From assembly GCF_027924565.1 (NCBI RefSeq), contig NZ_AP027041.1, positions 1,860,001-1,924,000 of the forward strand: a stretch of 64,000 nucleotides of DNA, read 5' to 3'. The notes beneath the pieces were generated by a model, which did no database searches, was not told where the DNA came from, and was given only the letters and a program-made list of their open reading frames with translations. Positions 15,807 through 25,328 of this stretch are shown piece after piece. The DNA comes from Lysobacter auxotrophicus. Its GTDB lineage: Bacteria; Pseudomonadota; Gammaproteobacteria; Xanthomonadales; Xanthomonadaceae. Positions within the stretch are counted from its first letter, which is position 1; every line of letters begins with the position of its first letter. The translations under genes were made by a program, and so were the position numbers.

Positions 15807-17495
15807 TCAAACCATCACCATCACCATCACCGTGCCCCACGTGGTGAGGAACAGGTGCGCCACGGCGACCGCGCCGGTGTAGCCGATCACGGCGACGGGG
15901 CTGCCGGATTTCTCCTGGACCGCGGCGAGGGCGGCGGTGAAGGTCTGCGCGCCGGAGATCGCGCCGAGCAGCAGGAGCGGGTCGATCCGCAGCACCTTGC
16001 GGCCGAACCACAGGCCCAGCAGCAGCGGCGTCATCGTCACCAGCAGGCCGCCGAAGAACAGGCCGATGCCGGATTCGCGCAGCGCGACGAGGAAGTGCGG
16101 CCCCGCGCCGATGCCGATCATCGCCACGAACGCGGCCAGGCCGAAGGACTGCATCAGCTTCACGGCGGCGTCGGGCACGCGGCCGAACAGCGGGCGTCGT
16201 CCGCGGATGTGGCCGACGACGAGGCCCGCCAGCAGCGCGCCGATGCTGGTGCCGACGGAAATCGTGATGCCGCCGATCGGCACCGACGCGACGATGCCGA
16301 ACAGCGCGCCAAGGAAGATCGCGAAGCCCACCACGACGAAGTCGGTCGCGTCGCTCGCGTGCACGATCTCGCCCAGCACGTCGGCCGCGCGCAGCACGGC
16401 GGGTTCCGGGCCGACCAGCGTCAGCACGTCGCCGCGTTCGAGCGTGGTGCGTGTGCCGATGGGGATGTCCTGGCTGCCGCGCCGGATGCGCCGCAGGAAC
16501 ACCGCATGCACCTCGTCGCTGGCGGCGATCTCCTCCAGCGTGCGGCCGGTCCAGCGCGATTTGCCGATGAACACCTCGTGCGAGGCGATGGGGATGTCGA
16601 GCAGCGCGGCGTCGTCGACTTCCTCGCCGCGCTCGCCGACCACGTGCACCAGCACGTCGCGACGCCCGCCCACGGCGATGACGTCGCCGGCGTGGATCAC
16701 GCTGTCGGCGTCGACCTCGACCAGCGCGCCGTCGCGACGGATGCGGTGCACGAACAACCGCGCGCCAACGATCAGGCGCTCGGCGGCGGCGACCGGCAGC
16801 CCGGCGATCGGCGCGGCGGGCGCAACGCGGTAGGCGCGCGTTTCGAACGGCTGCCACGCGGGCGCGACGCCGTGGCGCTGGCGCCTGATGCCATAGCGCT
16901 TCTCGACCTCCAGCGCATGCGCCGCGAGATCCAGGCGCAGCAGCTTCGGGCCGAACACGGTGCAGGTGAGGATCACGCCGAGCGCGCCGGAGACGTAGCA
17001 CAGCGCATCGCCGACGCCGATGTGTGCGAGGTAGCGCTCGCGCGTGGCGGCGTCGATCGGCAGCGCCTGGATCGCCTCGCTGGCCGTTCCCATCGCCGGC
17101 GATTCGGTGAGCGCGCCGGAGATCATGCCGGCGGCGAGGCCGGGATCCAGACGCAGCATCTTCGCGACGATCACCGCCGAGATGAGTCCCACCACCGGCA
17201 TGAACACGCCCAGCGCGGCGAAGCGCCAGCCGTCGCCCTTCATCGCCGACAGGAATCGCGGGCCAACCTCGTAACCGATGCCGAACAGGAAGAGGAGGAA
17301 GACCAGCGATTTGGCCGTCGCAGCGACCGGCACCGCGAACAGCCAGCCCAGCACCATGCCGGCCAGCAGCGAGCCGGTGACGCCGCCGAGCGTGAAGCCG
17401 CGCACGCGGATGCCGCCGATCCAGTAGCCGATGCCCAGCGCGAGGTAGACCGCCAGCTCCGGATACCGCGCCAGCGTCGAGGCGAACCACTGCAT
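15807..17495 (-). CDS. AspT/YidE-YbjL family antiporter 1
   Basis: A 562-residue membrane protein with two homologous blocks of helices (the AspT/YidE/YbjL duplication), one at the N-terminus (to about residue 175) and one at the C-terminus (from about 375). Between them are two cytosolic RCK_C/TrkA_C-like regulatory segments (DADSVIHAGDVIAVGG, GTRTTLERGDVLTLVGPEP). Family members exchange amino acids or organic acids for their decarboxylation products. It is the last gene of the decarboxylase operon, 24 bases after the porin. The plus strand over this gene is also open for a long way, but only as a GC-driven shadow. Confidence 0.88.
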   Translation of the reverse strand: MQWFASTLARYPELAVYLALGIGYWIGGIRVRGFTLGGVTGSLLAGMVLGWLFAVPVAATAKSLVFLLFLFGIGYEVGPRFLSAMKGDGWRFAALGVFMPVVGLISAVIVAKMLRLDPGLAAGMISGALTESPAMGTASEAIQALPIDAATRERYLAHIGVGDALCYVSGALGVILTCTVFGPKLLRLDLAAHALEVEKRYGIRRQRHGVAPAWQPFETRAYRVAPAAPIAGLPVAAAERLIVGARLFVHRIRRDGALVEVDADSVIHAGDVIAVGGRRDVLVHVVGERGEEVDDAALLDIPIASHEVFIGKSRWTGRTLEEIAASDEVHAVFLRRIRRGSQDIPIGTRTTLERGDVLTLVGPEPAVLRAADVLGEIVHASDATDFVVVGFAIFLGALFGIVASVPIGGITISVGTSIGALLAGLVVGHIRGRRPLFGRVPDAAVKLMQSFGLAAFVAMIGIGAGPHFLVALRESGIGLFFGGLLVTMTPLLLGLWFGRKVLRIDPLLLLGAISGAQTFTAALAAVQEKSGSPVAVIGYTGAVAVAHLFLTTWGTVMVMVMV

Positions 17496-17519
17496 GCGCT
17501 GCCTCCTGCAACGTGGGGT

Positions 17520-18911
17520 TCAGAGCGCCGGCGGGTCGTAGAAGATCATCAGGCGGAAGTCGTCCAGGTCCGTTTCCACCGGGCCTTCCTGGCGCACGTG
17601 CGCGTAACGCATGCGGAACAGCAGTCCCTTGAGGAAACCGTCGGGCACGGCCCACTGGAAGTTGACGTCGTATTCGTCCTTCGCGTACTCGGTGGGCGAT
17701 TGCGGGTCCGAGCCGTCCACGTACAGCGCATACACGCTCGCGCCCTTGATCCACGGGAAGGTGTAGCCGGCGCGCAGCATCCACGCCGATTCGCCGTCGC
17801 GGTTGAAGTCCTCCACCTGCACGCTGGTGAAACCGGGATAACCGCTCCACGGGTTCTGCATGTTGGTGTCGCCGCCGGCGGTGGTGTAGGCGGCGGTGAA
17901 CAGCGCGCCGCCGTGCGACAGCTCGGCCTTCGCGCCCCACTGGTCGGACGAGAAATCCGTGCCGCGCAGCAGTTCGTCGCCCACGCTGGTCTGGTCGGAA
18001 TACTGCAGCGAGAAGCTCAGCTTCGTCTTCTCCGCCAGCGGGATGCCGTACTTACCTTCGGCGTAGAAGATGTTGATGATGTCGTCGCTGTAGTAGTTGA
18101 TTGCGCCGAAGGAGAAGTCGCCGGCCTTGTAGTTCGCGCCGAGCGCGTACACGCCGCGCTCGGTGCCGGCGGGGGCGCCGGCGTCGCGCGCCATCGACAC
18201 GAAATCCTCGGAGTTGCGCTCCTTGATCTTGTCGATGTAACCGCCGCCCACGCGCCATTCCGGCCGGCCTTCGTCGCCGCCGTACAGGCCCTGGAACAGC
18301 ACCGTCTGGAAGGTGTTGGGCGTCATGCGCGCGTCGTTGCGGTTGATGTACGGCGTGTCGAAGCCGCGACGACCCAGCGTGAGGCGCGAGTCCTCGTTGA
18401 TGAGGAACTCGCCGTAGACCTCGCCGAGCACCGTGTAGCCTTCCTGGCCCGGTGCGAGCAGCAGCGTGCCGTCGCGGTCCTCGGGGCCGTAGAGTTCCTG
18501 CGAGGTGTAGCCGGTCGCGCCGAAGGCGAACCGGTCGCGGAAATAGCCCGTCTTGAAACCGAGCGATCCGCCCAGCGCCCACGCCTCGCTGCCCGTGTCG
18601 TCGTACTTCTCGCGGTCGAGGTAGAACGAGCGCACCTGCAGGTCCCACTTGGTGTCGCGAAACGCCTTGCGTCGCGTGTCGCGCACCCACTGCGCGCGAT
18701 CGCGCGGCGCGAACGCCTCGTTCATGCGCGTCTGGCCCTGTTCGGTCGAGGTCGGCTGCGTGTCGACGTACACGTCGTCCTCGGTTTCTTCCACCGGTTC
18801 GGACTGCGGCGGCACGGTCGTGGTCTGCGCGTGCGCGGCCGAGGCCAGCGCACACGCCATGCAGGCGACGGCCGCGGCCGTCGCGTAACGCGCTTCACGC
18901 TTCGTTGTCAC
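17520..18911 (-). CDS. OprD-type outer-membrane porin
   Basis: A 463-residue outer-membrane protein starting at GTG 18911, which is preceded by a strong AAGGAGAG. It has a signal peptide (ATAAAVACMACALASAAHA), an acidic linker, then alternating amphipathic strands with aromatic girdles and a C-terminal Phe-Tyr-containing strand (DFRLMIFYDPPAL). Overall layout (LQVRSFYLDREKYD..., EAWALGGSLGFKTGYFRDRF..., LTLGRRGFDTPYINRNDARM) matches OprD-family specific porins, several of which take up basic amino acids. Between two AspT-type antiporters and downstream of a basic amino-acid decarboxylase, it probably imports the substrate. Confidence 0.84.
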   Translation of the reverse strand: MTTKREARYATAAAVACMACALASAAHAQTTTVPPQSEPVEETEDDVYVDTQPTSTEQGQTRMNEAFAPRDRAQWVRDTRRKAFRDTKWDLQVRSFYLDREKYDDTGSEAWALGGSLGFKTGYFRDRFAFGATGYTSQELYGPEDRDGTLLLAPGQEGYTVLGEVYGEFLINEDSRLTLGRRGFDTPYINRNDARMTPNTFQTVLFQGLYGGDEGRPEWRVGGGYIDKIKERNSEDFVSMARDAGAPAGTERGVYALGANYKAGDFSFGAINYYSDDIINIFYAEGKYGIPLAEKTKLSFSLQYSDQTSVGDELLRGTDFSSDQWGAKAELSHGGALFTAAYTTAGGDTNMQNPWSGYPGFTSVQVEDFNRDGESAWMLRAGYTFPWIKGASVYALYVDGSDPQSPTEYAKDEYDVNFQWAVPDGFLKGLLFRMRYAHVRQEGPVETDLDDFRLMIFYDPPAL

Positions 18912-18928
18912 GTCGCTCTCCTTCGCCC

Positions 18929-20629
18929 CTACTGCGACAGGACCATCGCGAAATAGCCGAACACGGTGTAGAGCACGCCGGAGATCGCATAACCCACCGG
19001 GAAGCCGACCCACGGCACGGTGCTGCCGATCTCCTTCGCCGCCTCGCGCGCGGGGCCGGAGTGCGAGCGCGATCCCGCGACGCCGCCCATCAGCACGGCC
19101 GGGTTGATCTTGAAGAAGTGGTAGCCGATCGCCCAGGTGATGAACGGCGGAATCGTGCTGGCGACGAAGCCTGCGACGAAGATCTTCAGCGCGATCGATC
19201 CGGTCAGCTGTTCCAGCAGCGTCGCGCCGGCGTTGATGCCGACGATGGCGATGAAGGTCACCAGGCCCAGGTCCTCGAGGATGTTGCGCGCGGCGTTCGG
19301 CGTGCTGCCGAAATAGCGCAGGCGCGAGACGATCGACGAGATGAAGATGCCCGACAGCAGCAGGCCGCCCGCGTTGCCCAGGCCCACGGAGAAGTCGCCG
19401 ACCGGCACGTTGATCTTGCCGATCAGCAGGCCCAGCACCATGCCGGCGGACAGCGTCAGCAGGTCGGTGGACGTGCTCGGCCGCGCGACCTTGCCGAGGA
19501 TTCCCGCGGCCTTGTCGACCGCGCTCTTCAGGCCCGTCACGAACAGCACGTCGAGGCGCTTGAGTTCGGTTTCCGCGCCGACCGGGATCGGTTCGCCCGA
19601 ACGCTCCAGCCGCGTCACCTGCACCTGGCCGGCGAAGCCCTCGTTGGCCAGCGCCTTGAGCGGCTTGCCGACGATGTCCTTCTGCGTGACCAGGATTTCC
19701 GCCTGGTCCAGCGGCACGTTCAGCGCCTGCGGGTCGTCGACTTCCGCGCCGATCAGGCCGAGGTTCGCGGTGAGGTCTTCCAGCCGGCCGCCGAGCGCGA
19801 CCACGTCGCCGTGCAGCAGCACCAGATCCGGCGATGCACCCAGCGAATCCTCGCCGCGCCGCACGTTGACGATGCGGTACTGCGGGAACTTCGCACGGAA
19901 CTGCGCGATGTTCTGGCCGGCGGTCTCGACGTTCTCGACCCGGTACGCACGCAGGCCGCCGCCGCGATAGCCGGTCAGCGCCGCGTCGTCCACGTTGCGC
20001 ACGCCGTGCGCCTGCTCGTATTCGCGCGCGGCCTTGCGGGCGTCCACGCCCCACCAGCGCGGCAGGTATTTGCAGATCAGGATGATGCCGACCGTGCCCC
20101 AGATGTAGGTCACGCCGTAGCCCAGCGCGATCATGCCCGACACCTGTTCGACCGTCGTGCCCGCCGGCACCTTGTACGCGCCCTGTTCGACGGCCATCTC
20201 GGCCGTGCCGATCGCGGCGGACATCGTCTGCGAACCGGCGAGGATGCCGCCCGCCGAACCCGGCGGCAGCGCGAACCACTTGGTCATCAGCACCACCAGC
20301 CCGAGGCCGAGGAACGAGCAGATCACCGCCAGGATGGTGAAGGTGATGCCGTCCTTCTTCAGGCTGTTGAAGAACGCGGGCCCGACGCGCAGGCCGACGC
20401 CATACATGAACAGGTAGTAGAAGAGCGACTTGGCGAAGTTGTCCAGCTGCAGCTTCACGCCGTAGGTCGATGCCCACGTGGCGAGCGCGGCGCCCACGAC
20501 GACCGCGGCGGCCACCATGCCCAGGCCATAGCCCTTGACCGCGAACTTGCCGACGAGCACCGCCATGCCCACGGTGAAGAACAGCAGGATGTACGGGTTT
20601 TCAGAAAGGAACTGGAAGAAACCTTGCAT
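18929..20629 (-). CDS. aspT: AspT-family amino-acid antiporter 2 (aspartate:alanine antiporter-like)
   Basis: A 566-residue antiporter with the two-block AspT duplication. The N-terminal helices (KSLFYYLFMYGVGLRVGPAF; ILAGSQTMSAAIGTAEMAVE) and the C-terminal helices (GLVTFIAIVGINAGATLLEQ; GVAGSRSHSGPAREAAKEIG) flank two cytosolic RCK_C-like domains. AspT exchanges aspartate for alanine and so couples decarboxylation to a proton gradient; the true substrate here is unknown. It lies 57 bases downstream of the decarboxylase and 17 bases before the porin, so all are one transcript. Only about 25 percent of positions look shared with antiporter 1 by eye, so they are distant paralogues. Confidence 0.88.
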   Translation of the reverse strand: MQGFFQFLSENPYILLFFTVGMAVLVGKFAVKGYGLGMVAAAVVVGAALATWASTYGVKLQLDNFAKSLFYYLFMYGVGLRVGPAFFNSLKKDGITFTILAVICSFLGLGLVVLMTKWFALPPGSAGGILAGSQTMSAAIGTAEMAVEQGAYKVPAGTTVEQVSGMIALGYGVTYIWGTVGIILICKYLPRWWGVDARKAAREYEQAHGVRNVDDAALTGYRGGGLRAYRVENVETAGQNIAQFRAKFPQYRIVNVRRGEDSLGASPDLVLLHGDVVALGGRLEDLTANLGLIGAEVDDPQALNVPLDQAEILVTQKDIVGKPLKALANEGFAGQVQVTRLERSGEPIPVGAETELKRLDVLFVTGLKSAVDKAAGILGKVARPSTSTDLLTLSAGMVLGLLIGKINVPVGDFSVGLGNAGGLLLSGIFISSIVSRLRYFGSTPNAARNILEDLGLVTFIAIVGINAGATLLEQLTGSIALKIFVAGFVASTIPPFITWAIGYHFFKINPAVLMGGVAGSRSHSGPAREAAKEIGSTVPWVGFPVGYAISGVLYTVFGYFAMVLSQ

Positions 20630-20686
20630 GACGGCGTGCTCCGGAAGGTGGATTACCGACGTGGGTCCTGCCCGTGCTGCGGATGG

Positions 20687-23443
20687 CTACATCGAGGTGG
20701 CGCGACGGCTTCCCAGGGTCGAGGGCTTGATCAGCTTGATGCCCTGCGCGGCGTGGTAGCCGTGGATTTCCTTGACGTCGAGCTTGCGCATGAAGGCGAT
20801 CGTGTCGGCGGTGATGACCTGGCCCGGCACCATGATCGGGAAGCCCGGCGGGTAGGGGATCACGAAGTTCGCCGACACCATGTCCGGCCCGTCGCGCAGG
20901 CGCTTGTCGACCTCGTCGCTGGCGAGCTTCACGTACTCGCAGTTGTCCTCGTCGTAGGCCATGAAGAACGCCGGGCGCATGTGGCCCTCGTTGCTGGCGC
21001 TGTTCGGGTCCTCGCGGAACGCATCGTGGAAGCGGCTGAAGTTCGGCAGGTCGGGCACGTCGGTCATCAGCGATTTCACGCGGTCGGCGAACACCTGGTG
21101 GCCGATCGAGCCTTCCTGCGACAGCCGCGATTCGATCTCGCGCGACAGATCCGCCAGCGCCTTGATCAGCAGCGCCGCATCCGAATGCGTGTTGTTGATG
21201 TTGGTCTGCACCAGCACGCTGTTGCGCGAGGTCTTGTTGATCTGGATGTCGAAGCGCTCGGCGAGCAGGCCCTTGAACTGCGTTCCGTCGAAGCCCGCCG
21301 CGCCGCAGATCAGCGTCAGGCGCGTGGGATCGAGTGCGAACTCGTCCAAGTCCCACGCTTCGGCCGACTCGGCCCAGCTGGCGTTCGGCGGACCGTAGTC
21401 GGTGAGGCCCGATTCGCGGTACTCGGCCGGGATCATGTCTTCCGGCGTGGCGACCGTGAAATACTTCGAGATCAGCGGGTGCGTGTTGACCGCGCGGCGG
21501 ATCTTCAGCGCCAGGTCGGTCATCTTCAACGTCAGCGCGTAGCCTTCCAGTTCCATCTGCCGGCGCGCGAGGTCGAGCGACGCGATGAGCTGGAGGTTGG
21601 GCGAGGTCGAGGTGTGCGCGAAGAACGCTTCCTCGAACGGGCCTTCGACCTGGTGGAAGTCCTCGTCCCACACCAGCATCATCGAGCCCTGGCGGAAGGC
21701 CGACATCGACTTGTGCGTCGAGTTGGTCTGGTAGACGCGGATGCGCACCTTGTCCGGATCGGGCAGGCCGCGTTCGTCGATGAGCGAGGCATCCGCCGGG
21801 TCGCGGTCGCCAAGCTTCGCCTTCCACGCGTCGTATTCCTCGCGGTAGGCCCTGCTGCGGTAGCGCTGCGTCAGCGCGGCGGCGGCGCCCATCGCGGTGC
21901 GACGGCGATGCAGCGGGTTGAACCGCGCGAAGCCGAACCACGCCTCGTCCCACAGGAAGATCAGGTCGGGCTTGATCGCCAGGCATTCCTCCATCACCCG
22001 GCGCGGGTTGTACATGTGCCCGTCGAAGGTGCAGTTGGTCATGTCGATGACCTTCACGCGCGACAGGTTGCCCGCCGCGGCGCAGTCGATCAGCGCCTGC
22101 TTGATCGTGCGCAGCGGCACCGCGCCGTACATCGAATACTGCGTGAGCGGGAAGGCTTCCACGTAGTACGGCTGCGCGCCGCTGAGCACGAAACCGTAGT
22201 GGTGCGACTTGTGGCAGTTGCGGTCCACGATGACGATGTCGCCCGGCTTGCACACCGCCTGCACGACGATCTTGTTCGAGGTGGACGTGCCGTTGGTGCC
22301 CAGGTACGCGCGCTTCGCGCCGAACGCGCGCGCCACGGCTTCCTGCGCCTTCTTGATGTTGCCGGTGGGCTCCAGCAGGCTGTCCAGGCCGCCGGTCGTC
22401 GCGGACGATTCGGCGAACAGGATGTTGGTGCCGTAGAAGTGGCCCATGTCGCGGATCCAGTTGGATCCGAAGATCGACTTGCCGCGGGCGATCGGCAGCG
22501 CGTGGAAGGTGCCGATGGGACGCAGCGCGTACTTCTTCAGGTTGTCGAAGTACGGCGTTTCGTAGCGGTCCTTGATGCCGTCGAGGATCGACAGGTGGAT
22601 CTCCATCGGCTCCTCGACGTGGTGGAACACGCGGCGCAGCGGCGCGGCCTCGTCGCTTCCGGCGAGCGCTTCGGGCGCGCGGTCGGACAGCAGGTACAGG
22701 TCGAGTTCGGGCCGGTAGCCCTTGATCGTCGCGGCCAGCGTCAGCGCGAGCGTGCCCGGGCGCAGTTCATCGGGATCGACGTGGATGTGGCGCGCGATGA
22801 ACGCCTTGAGGTCCGGCACGTCGTGGCGCGAGGCGAAGCCGAAGCCGTCGATGAGCACCACCGCCTGCAGGTCGGTGTTGACCATCATCGCGAGTGCGGC
22901 GTCCTCGAAGCTGCCGGCGTGCACGGCGGCGTAGTGGAACTGGTCTTCGGGACGGCGCATGCGGCGCATCTCGTCCTTCGAACGCGCCCACTGCGCGGGA
23001 TCGCTCGGCGTCACCACGAGCACTTCGAAATAGGGCTTGTCGGCGAGGCCCCCGATGTCCGGCGGCAGCGCGTCCAGCGTCGTGCGATCGAGTTCGTCGT
23101 CCAGGCTCCAGACCTGTTCGTCGCGGCGGTAGTCGCCGGAGAGGATCGCGGCGGAAATCTTCTGCGCGTAGCGCGCGAACGATGCCGCATCGCCCTGGTC
23201 GAGCGCCTCGCGCAGCGCGCCGAGCAGGCGCTCGCCCGGATACGCCCAGCAGTGCTCGATGCGCAGCACCTCGTCGAGCTGCTCCTGGCATCGCGCGCGA
23301 TGCTTCGCCGCCGCGTCGGGGCGGGCATCGGCCCACGCGCGCGCGCTCGCGTTCAGGTGGCGCCACTGGTCGGCGCGGAGCGATGCGGCCATGAGGACGC
23401 TGGAAAGGGTGCGCTGAGGCTCGGAGTGGACGTCCTGGTTCAT
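20687..23443 (-). CDS. Orn/Lys/Arg decarboxylase (acid-response type)
   Basis: A 918-residue fold-III PLP decarboxylase that removes CO2 from a basic amino acid, consuming a cytosolic proton. The PLP lysine is Lys578 in TNSTHKSMSAFRQGSMM. Other landmarks are GTNGTSTSNKIVVQ (phosphate site), DRNCHKSHHYGF (His stacking on PLP) and FLWDEAWFGFARF (PLP-pyridine Asp). It is about 150-200 residues longer than AdiA/CadA/SpeF; the extra part is an N-terminal helical region (residues 1-130) before the usual wing domain. The substrate cannot be told from sequence. It is the first gene of the operon with AspT antiporters and porin, and the conserved box lies 93 bases upstream. Confidence 0.92.
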   Translation of the reverse strand: MNQDVHSEPQRTLSSVLMAASLRADQWRHLNASARAWADARPDAAAKHRARCQEQLDEVLRIEHCWAYPGERLLGALREALDQGDAASFARYAQKISAAILSGDYRRDEQVWSLDDELDRTTLDALPPDIGGLADKPYFEVLVVTPSDPAQWARSKDEMRRMRRPEDQFHYAAVHAGSFEDAALAMMVNTDLQAVVLIDGFGFASRHDVPDLKAFIARHIHVDPDELRPGTLALTLAATIKGYRPELDLYLLSDRAPEALAGSDEAAPLRRVFHHVEEPMEIHLSILDGIKDRYETPYFDNLKKYALRPIGTFHALPIARGKSIFGSNWIRDMGHFYGTNILFAESSATTGGLDSLLEPTGNIKKAQEAVARAFGAKRAYLGTNGTSTSNKIVVQAVCKPGDIVIVDRNCHKSHHYGFVLSGAQPYYVEAFPLTQYSMYGAVPLRTIKQALIDCAAAGNLSRVKVIDMTNCTFDGHMYNPRRVMEECLAIKPDLIFLWDEAWFGFARFNPLHRRRTAMGAAAALTQRYRSRAYREEYDAWKAKLGDRDPADASLIDERGLPDPDKVRIRVYQTNSTHKSMSAFRQGSMMLVWDEDFHQVEGPFEEAFFAHTSTSPNLQLIASLDLARRQMELEGYALTLKMTDLALKIRRAVNTHPLISKYFTVATPEDMIPAEYRESGLTDYGPPNASWAESAEAWDLDEFALDPTRLTLICGAAGFDGTQFKGLLAERFDIQINKTSRNSVLVQTNINNTHSDAALLIKALADLSREIESRLSQEGSIGHQVFADRVKSLMTDVPDLPNFSRFHDAFREDPNSASNEGHMRPAFFMAYDEDNCEYVKLASDEVDKRLRDGPDMVSANFVIPYPPGFPIMVPGQVITADTIAFMRKLDVKEIHGYHAAQGIKLIKPSTLGSRRATSM

Positions 23444-23534
23444 GGGGCACCGGAAGGTTGGGCGGGGGATGGGAGCGCGGCGAGTGGCAGGCGCATGTCG
23501 GCGACGCTCAACGTAGGACGATGCCGTCCAGCGT

Positions 23535-23556
23535 GAAATTGGCCCTTGGCCCAAGG
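23535..23556 (-). promoter_or_regulatory. Conserved regulatory box, copy 2 (decarboxylase operon)
   Basis: AATTGGCCCTTGGCCC (plus strand 23537-23552) followed by AAGG, 93 bases ahead of the decarboxylase start. A TACGTT-like -10 candidate lies 21 bases downstream in gene orientation. Confidence 0.7.
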
Positions 23557-23617
23557 TCTTCGCATGGAATGCAGGCGCGTCGGGCACGGAACTTGCCGCG
23601 CGTGGAACGTGAACGGA

Positions 23618-25321
23618 TCACGCTGAAGCGTCGCGGCGTTCGGCGGGTTCGCGCGCGATGGCGCCGCCTTCCCACTGCGCCTTCGGCACGATCTTCGGCG
23701 CTTCCGGATCGGCCTCGTAGTTGGGCGACATGATCTGCACCCCGGCTTCGTTGAACGCGTCCTGGATGTTGGCGTGCAGCGTGCTTCGCGCGATCAGCCG
23801 CTGCTGCACGTCGGCGATGCGCGCGCGCAGCACGTATTCGACGTAGAAGTCCGACAGGGCCGCCTGTGCGACGAACGGCGCCGGCGTCGCCATCACGCCG
23901 GGCGTGCGCTGCGCGGCGTCCAGCAGCAGGCGATGCACCTGTCGCCACGGCGCGTCGTAGCCGATGGTCACCTTCGATTCGATCCACATGCCGGGCCCGT
24001 CGGGGTGGCGCGAGAAGTTCTGCAGCATCCCGCCCAGCACGACGTTGTTCGGATAACTCACTTCCACGCCCAGCGGCGTGCGCAGCCGCGTGGTGAACAG
24101 GCCGATCTGCTGCACCGTGCCCTCGGTTTCGCCGATGCGCACCACGTCGCCGGGCGTCATCGTGCGCGAATACAGCAGCGTGAATCCGCCCGCGGCCTGG
24201 CCGACGATGCTCGACGCGCCCAGCGACACCATCAGGCCGACGAACACGCTCAGGCCCTTGAACGCCTCGGTTTCCGCGCCGGGCAGGTACGGGTAGGCCA
24301 TCGCCAGCGCGAACAGCCAGATCAGCACGGTCACGATCTTGCGCGTGGGTTCGGCCAGTTGCTGGTCCACGCCCAGCAGCTGGAAGCGCCCGGATTCCAC
24401 GCCGTGGAAGGTGATGCGCACCGCCTGCGTCACCAGCCGCGCGAGCAGGAAGATCAGCAGCGCGCTGAACAGGCCGGGCAGGGCGGAGAGGATCGCCGCA
24501 CCGAATCCCGCGGTGCGCGCGGCGATCCAGTCGGTCATCGCGTTCGCCCACGGCTGCGTGTACGGGAAGCGGCCCAGCGCGAAGCGCAGCCACTCCTCGA
24601 AGGTGAGCAGCACGATCAGCCACATCGCCAGCCGTGCGAGGCCGCGCGCACTGGCGATGAGCCCGGAGAGCATCTGTCGCGCCGATTCGCTCTTCAGCTG
24701 CGACAGCCGTCTTGCGACCCACGCATCGACGCGGTGCCGCACGCGCAGCACCAGCTTGCGCAGCAGCCACAGCGCGCCGAACGCGACGACGGTGCCGATC
24801 GCCACCCACAGCAGGCCCTCCAGCACGCGCTGCGGCATGCGTGCCTGTTCGGCGGCGTCCACGGCGACGGTTAGGCGCGACACCGTCTGCGCGCGCAGCT
24901 GGTCCAGCGTCTGCCCGCGCAACGTGTCGCGGTCGCCCGGCACCAGCACGGTGACCAGTTGCCCCGACATCAGGATCGCCACGCCCTGCGGGACGACTTC
25001 GTAGCCGACCTTCGCCGCGCCGGGCTCGTCGATGATGCGCGCGATGTTCGCCTCGGCCACGCGGGCGCGGCGCGCCGGCGAATTGCCGAAGAACGGCACG
25101 CGCAGGACCACGATGTCGCGGTTGAAGTACCTCAGCGTGGCGGGCGCGTGGCCGACGGCAGGGGTGGGCGTCGTCGCCGGTGCCGCGGTCTGCGCGACGG
25201 ACGTCGCCGGCAGCAGCAAGGCGGCCGAAAGCATCGCGGCGAGCACGGCCGCGACGAGCGACGAGGCGATCGCCCGCACCGTCCGCTTCCTTGCCCCCTC
25301 GCTCGCGCGCGTCGGTCGCAT
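23618..25321 (-). CDS. MscS-family mechanosensitive channel
   Basis: A 567-residue inner-membrane channel that opens on osmotic downshock. It has a signal peptide and periplasmic N-terminal domain (about 1-170), additional helices, then the MscS core: pore helix with small residues (GLMVSLGASSIVGQAAGGFTL), beta domain (MTPGDVVRIGETEGTVQQIG, VSYPNNVVLGG) and C-terminal cytoplasmic domain ending AFNEAGVQIMSPNYEADPE. It is larger than classic MscS (286 residues), like YbdG/YnaI-type homologues. It is the last gene of operon C, 7 bases after the outer-membrane protein gene. Confidence 0.9.
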   Translation of the reverse strand: MRPTRASEGARKRTVRAIASSLVAAVLAAMLSAALLLPATSVAQTAAPATTPTPAVGHAPATLRYFNRDIVVLRVPFFGNSPARRARVAEANIARIIDEPGAAKVGYEVVPQGVAILMSGQLVTVLVPGDRDTLRGQTLDQLRAQTVSRLTVAVDAAEQARMPQRVLEGLLWVAIGTVVAFGALWLLRKLVLRVRHRVDAWVARRLSQLKSESARQMLSGLIASARGLARLAMWLIVLLTFEEWLRFALGRFPYTQPWANAMTDWIAARTAGFGAAILSALPGLFSALLIFLLARLVTQAVRITFHGVESGRFQLLGVDQQLAEPTRKIVTVLIWLFALAMAYPYLPGAETEAFKGLSVFVGLMVSLGASSIVGQAAGGFTLLYSRTMTPGDVVRIGETEGTVQQIGLFTTRLRTPLGVEVSYPNNVVLGGMLQNFSRHPDGPGMWIESKVTIGYDAPWRQVHRLLLDAAQRTPGVMATPAPFVAQAALSDFYVEYVLRARIADVQQRLIARSTLHANIQDAFNEAGVQIMSPNYEADPEAPKIVPKAQWEGGAIAREPAERRDASA

Positions 25322-25328
25322 GGTGGCG

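Noticed and set aside
15450-18956. Another long plus-strand frame opposite the AspT-type antiporter and OmpA genes
   Set aside because: Same low-complexity shadow composition, opposite well-supported genes.
18905-23536. Very long open frame on the plus strand opposite the decarboxylase, antiporter and porin genes
   Set aside because: It is a GC-driven shadow: His/Arg/Asp-rich composition, no domains, and the minus strand has clear family matches and ribosome sites throughout.
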